The translations under genes and the position numbers were made by a program. The notes under the pieces were generated by a model, which was given only the letters and a program-made list of their open reading frames with translations, was not told the origin of the DNA and made no database searches. Of a stretch of 24,516 nucleotides of DNA, positions 21,110 to 24,516 are shown one piece after another; positions within the stretch are counted from its first letter, which is position 1, and every line of letters begins with the position of its first letter. This stretch comes from JBFKMV01 sp041629655. Its GTDB lineage: Bacteria; Acidobacteriota; Polarisedimenticolia; Polarisedimenticolales; Polarisedimenticolaceae. The stretch covers positions 1 through 24,516 of the forward strand of contig JBFKMV010000059.1 of NCBI GenBank assembly GCA_041629655.1, written 5' to 3'.

Positions 21110-22762
21110 GTGCGGCGCAACTCGTTGATCGCGATCGTGATTCTCGGCGCGAGCTGCCTCGCCGGCGGCTTCTTGGGGACCACCCTGCAGGCCGATGCCG
21201 AGCGTCCCGAGGACGAGCTGCGCACCTTCAGCCGGGTGCTGGCGCTCGTCGAGGACAACTACATCGGGGAGACGGACTCCCGGGAGATGGTCAAGAACGC
21301 CATCCTCGGCATGCTGCGAAGTCTCGACCCGCACAGCAACTACCTCGATCCCGAGTCGTTCACCGAGATGCGGGACGAGCAGCGGGGCCGCTTCTCCGGG
21401 CTGGGGATCCAGATCGCCAAGCGGGGGCGCGACAAGCCGCTGACGATCATCGCGCCGATCGACGACACCCCGGCCGCACGGGCCAACCTCCAGGCCGGCG
21501 ACGTCATCTTCAAGATCGAGGGCGAGGAGACGATCGAGCTCACGGTCCAGGACGCGGTGCGGCGGCTCAAGGGCGACAAAGGCACCAAGGTCACCGTGAC
21601 GATCAAGCGGCCGGGACTGGCCGAGATGTTCGACGTGACCCTGGTCCGCGACGACATTCCGATCAACAGCCTGCGCGTGGCCTACATGCTCGACGATACG
21701 ACCGGCTTCCTGCGGCTGTCGAACTTCACCTCGACCACCGCGCGCGAGCTGGACGAGGCGATGGCGCGGCTGGACCAGCAGGGCATGCAGCGGCTGGTCC
21801 TCGACCTGCGCGGCAATCCCGGCGGGCTGCTCGAGCAGGCGGTGCAGGTCTCGGAACGGTTCATCGAGGGCGGCAAGCTGCTGGTCTACACCCGCGGCCG
21901 GGTGCCCGAGGCGGACGAGGATTACGTGGCGCGCGACGGGGTGGAACGGGTCGAGTATCCGCTGATCGTGCTGGTCGACCACAGCTCGGCGTCGGCCAGC
22001 GAGATCGTCTCGGGTGCGATCCAGGATCACGACCGCGGCCTGGTGGTCGGGCAGCCGACCTTCGGCAAGGGCCTGGTGCAGCGGGTGATCCCGCTGCGCG
22101 ACGGCGGCGCCCTGGCGGTCACCACGGCGAAGTACTACACGCCCTCGGGCCGCCTGATCCAGCGCGACTACACCGATCTCGACCACTACTACTTCGACGA
22201 GCCTTCGGACGACCCCGCGAACCCCTACTCGGGTTTCGCGATCGATCCCGAGGACGTCGATGCGCTCGCGAACCGCGAGGTGTTCTACACGGCGTCCGGC
22301 CGCACGGTCTACGGCGGCGGCGGCATCACGCCGGATTACCTGGTGAAGTCGCCGCGCGGCTCCAAGCTGTTCTCGCGGATGTTCCGCGAGAACGCGTTCT
22401 TCGACTTCGCGGTGCAGTACGCGGCCGCGCACCCCGACCTGGAACGCGGCTTCCGGCCCGCCGAGCGGTTCGTCGCCGACTTCAAGAGCTTCCTGGCCAA
22501 GCGCGGCTTCGAGTACTCCGAGGAGGAGTTCGCCGATGACGCGGCGATGATCGCGATCCGCGCCCGCGCCCAGGTGTCGCGCGTCCGGTGGGGCGCCGAC
22601 GAGGAGAGCCGGGTGCTCGCCGAGGGCGACCCGGTGGTCCAGAAGGCGCTGACGCTGTTCGACGAGGCGAATCGGCTGGCGCAGGCCGGCCGCCGCGGGA
22701 CGCCCGGCAGCGAGAACGACCGGGCCGAACTGGTCGGGTCGCCGGTCTCGAGCCCGCAGTAA
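21110..22762 (+). CDS. Carboxy-terminal processing peptidase (S41 family)
   Basis: 550-aa periplasmic serine peptidase of the CtpA/Prc type. Residues 5-25 form an uncleaved or cleavable signal segment. The order is an N-terminal helical part with Ser-Leu-Asp-Pro-His-Ser-Asn-Tyr-Leu (71-79), a PDZ domain (about 97-180; Gly-Leu-Gly-Ile-Gln, Leu-Gln-Ala-Gly-Asp-Val-Ile), then the S41 core: Leu-Asp-Leu-Arg-Gly-Asn-Pro-Gly-Gly (231-239), the catalytic Ser295 in Ser-Ser-Ala-Ser-Ala-Ser-Glu-Ile, and Lys320 in Thr-Phe-Gly-Lys-Gly, exactly 25 residues later as in the Ser-Lys dyad of the family. About 130 residues beyond the core (from about 420) are helical and longer than in minimal CtpA. GTG at 21110 has AGGAG 7 nt upstream. 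It has its own strong promoter, divergent from tatA. Confidence 0.95.
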   Translation: MRRNSLIAIVILGASCLAGGFLGTTLQADAERPEDELRTFSRVLALVEDNYIGETDSREMVKNAILGMLRSLDPHSNYLDPESFTEMRDEQRGRFSGLGIQIAKRGRDKPLTIIAPIDDTPAARANLQAGDVIFKIEGEETIELTVQDAVRRLKGDKGTKVTVTIKRPGLAEMFDVTLVRDDIPINSLRVAYMLDDTTGFLRLSNFTSTTARELDEAMARLDQQGMQRLVLDLRGNPGGLLEQAVQVSERFIEGGKLLVYTRGRVPEADEDYVARDGVERVEYPLIVLVDHSSASASEIVSGAIQDHDRGLVVGQPTFGKGLVQRVIPLRDGGALAVTTAKYYTPSGRLIQRDYTDLDHYYFDEPSDDPANPYSGFAIDPEDVDALANREVFYTASGRTVYGGGGITPDYLVKSPRGSKLFSRMFRENAFFDFAVQYAAAHPDLERGFRPAERFVADFKSFLAKRGFEYSEEEFADDAAMIAIRARAQVSRVRWGADEESRVLAEGDPVVQKALTLFDEANRLAQAGRRGTPGSENDRAELVGSPVSSPQ

Positions 22763-22772
22763 CGCCGCGCCC

Positions 22773-23453
22773 TCAGGCCGCCAGCGTCGCGATCAGCCGC
22801 AGCTTGCCCGTCGCCGTGCGCGCGTGGAACCGGCGCAGCAGCTCGATTCGACGCGCCGGCTCCACGGCCGCCAGCCGGTCCAAAAAGCGCACCGCCCAGC
22901 GGGCCGCATCGCGGTAACGCTGCCGCACCGCGGGATCGTCGTCGCAGTAGCGCTGCTTTTCGAACAGGTGGTAGCGCAGCCAGGTGCGGCGCCGTGCTGA
23001 CAATCGGCCGGCGCGGCCGGCCAGGAAGCGGGCCAGCACGAGGTGCTTGCTGACGTTGGCGTGCAGCTCCAGCTCGAACAGCGACAGCGACCGTCCGCGC
23101 TCGGCCCCGTCGGCGATGCACAGCAGGTGGTCGAGCTCCTCGACCAGCGTCGCGAAGGCGTCGACGTTCTCGTCGCGCAGGCCGCGCTGGGGCGGGTAGG
23201 CCTCCAGCCGCTCGATCAGCCGGTCCGGGTAGTAGATGCAGGCCCGCAGGCCCTCGGGGGTCTCGCGGAGCAGCGTCCGCGCGCCGCTCCCCCCGGCCGA
23301 GGACGGGCCTCCGGGTCGGCGGCCGCCGCCGTACAGCTCGCGGAACCCGCTGTCCCCGATCACGAACCGGCCGGCCTCGAGATCGGCCCGCAGGCGGTAG
23401 GTGCGGCGCAGCAGCCCCTGCACCCCCTCCAGCAACGAGCGGCCCCCGCTCAC
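22773..23453 (-). CDS. Unrecognised helical protein coupled to the Clp-type ATPase
   Basis: 226 aa; I do not recognise the family. No signal peptide or membrane segment, so probably cytoplasmic. It is basic and mostly helical. A flexible Gly/Pro/Ser patch at about 42-58 separates a short N-terminal part from the main domain. Two motifs stand out on neighbouring helices: Val-Glu-Glu-Leu-Asp-His-Leu-Leu (104-111) and Phe-Glu-Leu-Glu-Leu-His-Ala-Asn-Val-Ser-Lys-His (126-137). They carry clustered Glu, Asp and His that could bind metal, but the first lacks the His needed for HExxH. The C-terminal third is Arg-rich with Tyr/Trp/Phe. The start is GTG at 23451-23453, overlapping the ATPase stop by 4 nt (GTGA), so a stoichiometric partner, adaptor or substrate of that ATPase is plausible. 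It is convergent with the S41 gene (10-nt gap). Confidence 0.8.
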   Translation of the reverse strand: MSGGRSLLEGVQGLLRRTYRLRADLEAGRFVIGDSGFRELYGGGRRPGGPSSAGGSGARTLLRETPEGLRACIYYPDRLIERLEAYPPQRGLRDENVDAFATLVEELDHLLCIADGAERGRSLSLFELELHANVSKHLVLARFLAGRAGRLSARRRTWLRYHLFEKQRYCDDDPAVRQRYRDAARWAVRFLDRLAAVEPARRIELLRRFHARTATGKLRLIATLAA

Positions 23454-24516
23454 GACTCCTCGCCGCGGGACCGCTCGGGCAGGTAGTCGAACTCGCCGTC
23501 CCGGAACACGATCCGGATCGTGTCGTAGGACAGCCGGGCCCGCGCGATCTCCAGCACGCGCCGCCGGGCCTCCTCGGCGTCGAACGGCCTGCGCCCGGCG
23601 CGCACCTCGCGCAGCCAGTCGACGGTCTGTTGCCGGTCGGTGCCGGCGCGATCGTCGTCGGCGCGGATCTTCTTGGCGATCTCGACGTTGCACACCGATT
23701 CCAGCGTGGCCGCGAGATGCCGCGCCCCGAACTCCGGCGAAAAGCCGCGACGGATCAGCTCCGCCCGCGCGTCCGGCGTCAGGTCCAGCCGCAGCCCGTG
23801 CACGTCCTCGTAGCGGCGCGCGATCCGCCGCAGCTCCAGCTCGAGGATCCGCTCGACGCTGTCGCGCCCCAACCGCGCGAAGTGGATCATCCGCACGCGG
23901 TTGACGAACTCGGGCGACAGCGCGCGCTTGAGACCGCGCTGCACGTCGCGGTCGGCGACGCGCTGCCGCCCCTCCGCGTCGTGGTAGCCGATCGGCGCCG
24001 TCTCCCGCTGGGCGTCGCTGTAGCCGAGGTTGGAGGTGAAGAACACCATGCAGTTGGCGAAGTTCAGCACGCGGCCGCGGTTGTCGGTCGTGGTCCCGCG
24101 ATCCATGATCGACAGGAAGAACCGCCGCAGCTGCGGGTGCGCCTTCTCGACCTCGTCGATCAGGATCACCGCGAACGGCGCCCGCGACGACTTCTCGTGG
24201 AAGGTCGAGAGCAGGCCGTCCTCCTCGGAACGCACGAACCCGCGCGTCGCGCCGCGCAGCTCGTTGATGTCGGAGGGATAGGTGTAGTTCGGCCCCTCGA
24301 TGGTCAGCACCGGGATCTCGACGCGCCACAGCCCCTCGAGCAGCCGGCACAGGCTCTCCACGAGGTGGTTCTTGCCCACGCCGGTCGGACCAACCAAAAA
24401 ATACGCCGGCGGCTTGCGGAGATCGCGGGTGCCCGCCGCGAACAGGCTGAACTCGTCGCACAGCGCGCCGACCGCTTCGTCCTGGTCCACGACCGTGGCC
24501 CGCAGGGCCTCGCGCA
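23450..24516 (-). CDS. Clp/Hsp100-type AAA+ ATPase (5' end beyond the window)
   Basis: At least 354 codons are visible, open to the right edge. This part resembles the second AAA+ module of ClpA/ClpB/ClpC. Numbered from the GTG at 24488-24490, which is probably internal: the Val-Asp-Gln-Asp-Glu-Ala-Val entry motif continues upstream as Arg-Glu-Ala-Leu-Arg-Ala-Thr-Val. Walker A is Gly34-Pro-Thr-Gly-Val-Gly-Lys40-Asn41, with Asn instead of the usual Thr/Ser. Walker B is Ile-Leu-Ile-Asp112-Glu113, sensor 1 Thr-Ser-Asn154, the arginine finger region Pro-Glu-Phe-Val-Asn-Arg198, and sensor 2 Gly-Ala-Arg257. Between sensor 1 and the finger is Pro-Ile-Gly-Tyr (166-169), where ClpA and ClpC have their ClpP-docking IGL/VGF tripeptide. 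The small domain and an Arg-rich tail follow. The stop overlaps the partner gene by 4 nt. Confidence 0.85.
   Translation of the reverse strand, partial: REALRATVVDQDEAVGALCDEFSLFAAGTRDLRKPPAYFLVGPTGVGKNHLVESLCRLLEGLWRVEIPVLTIEGPNYTYPSDINELRGATRGFVRSEEDGLLSTFHEKSSRAPFAVILIDEVEKAHPQLRRFFLSIMDRGTTTDNRGRVLNFANCMVFFTSNLGYSDAQRETAPIGYHDAEGRQRVADRDVQRGLKRALSPEFVNRVRMIHFARLGRDSVERILELELRRIARRYEDVHGLRLDLTPDARAELIRRGFSPEFGARHLAATLESVCNVEIAKKIRADDDRAGTDRQQTVDWLREVRAGRRPFDAEEARRRVLEIARARLSYDTIRIVFRDGEFDYLPERSRGEES

Noticed and set aside
21110..21175. Cys16 of the S41 peptidase as a lipobox
   Set aside because: The residues before it (Leu-Gly-Ala-Ser) do not fit the Leu-Ala/Ser-Gly/Ala-Cys consensus well; a signal anchor is simpler.
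22950..23150. HExxH zinc-peptidase site in the ATPase partner
   Set aside because: The motif is Glu-Glu-Leu-Asp-His, lacking the first His, so a zincin active site is not supported.

Overview
This is a gene-dense chromosomal segment of very high GC content from a Gram-negative bacterium that makes LPS. The evidence is a full set of Kdo biosynthesis genes, a Kdo-kinase-like gene, a heptosyltransferase-type glycosyltransferase and Tat export genes. DUF4388 and DUF6178 proteins beside a kdsB-pyrG-kdsA-kdsD-kdsC run suggest Acidobacteriota or a deltaproteobacterial-grade lineage, but the phylum cannot be fixed from this sequence. I see no tRNA, rRNA, CRISPR array, insertion sequence or phage gene, and no gene-free stretch longer than 300 bp. 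Many start codons are GTG and one is TTG. Neighbouring genes often overlap by 4 nt.

Layout, left to right. (1) The 3' end of an unidentified + strand gene (1-61). (2) Minus-strand genes for an exported tandem-domain M16 peptidase, a B3/B4-domain protein and a small exported protein with two Cys-Cys pairs (65-4216). (3) A divergent DUF6178 gene (4360-6153) facing sthA, a soluble transhydrogenase (6169-7563). (4) A small helical protein (7647-7958) facing pepT (7976-9235). (5) A + strand operon kdsB-pyrG-kdsA-lipoprotein-kdsD-kdsC-lapA (9385-15171). Together these genes make A5P, Kdo-8-P, Kdo and CMP-Kdo, and pyrG supplies the CTP. (6) A minus-strand protein with two DUF4388-type modules (15168-17840). 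(7) A GT9 glycosyltransferase (17970-19091) facing a minus-strand tatA-tatC-Kdo kinase operon (19088-20962). (8) A carboxy-terminal processing peptidase (21110-22762), divergent from tatA. (9) A minus-strand Clp-type AAA+ ATPase that runs off the right edge, coupled to a gene for an unrecognised partner (22773-24516).

The main theme is building and maintaining the outer envelope: Kdo synthesis, core-sugar addition, Kdo phosphorylation, Tat export, periplasmic proteolysis and exported peptidases. The least explained items are these: the Clp-type ATPase with a torsin-like GKN Walker A, an IGY tripeptide where ClpA and ClpC carry their ClpP-docking loop, and a translationally coupled partner; the Cys-Cys protein overlapping the B3/B4 gene; a KdsA with Asp where Cys or Asn is expected; and a lipoprotein inside the Kdo operon.
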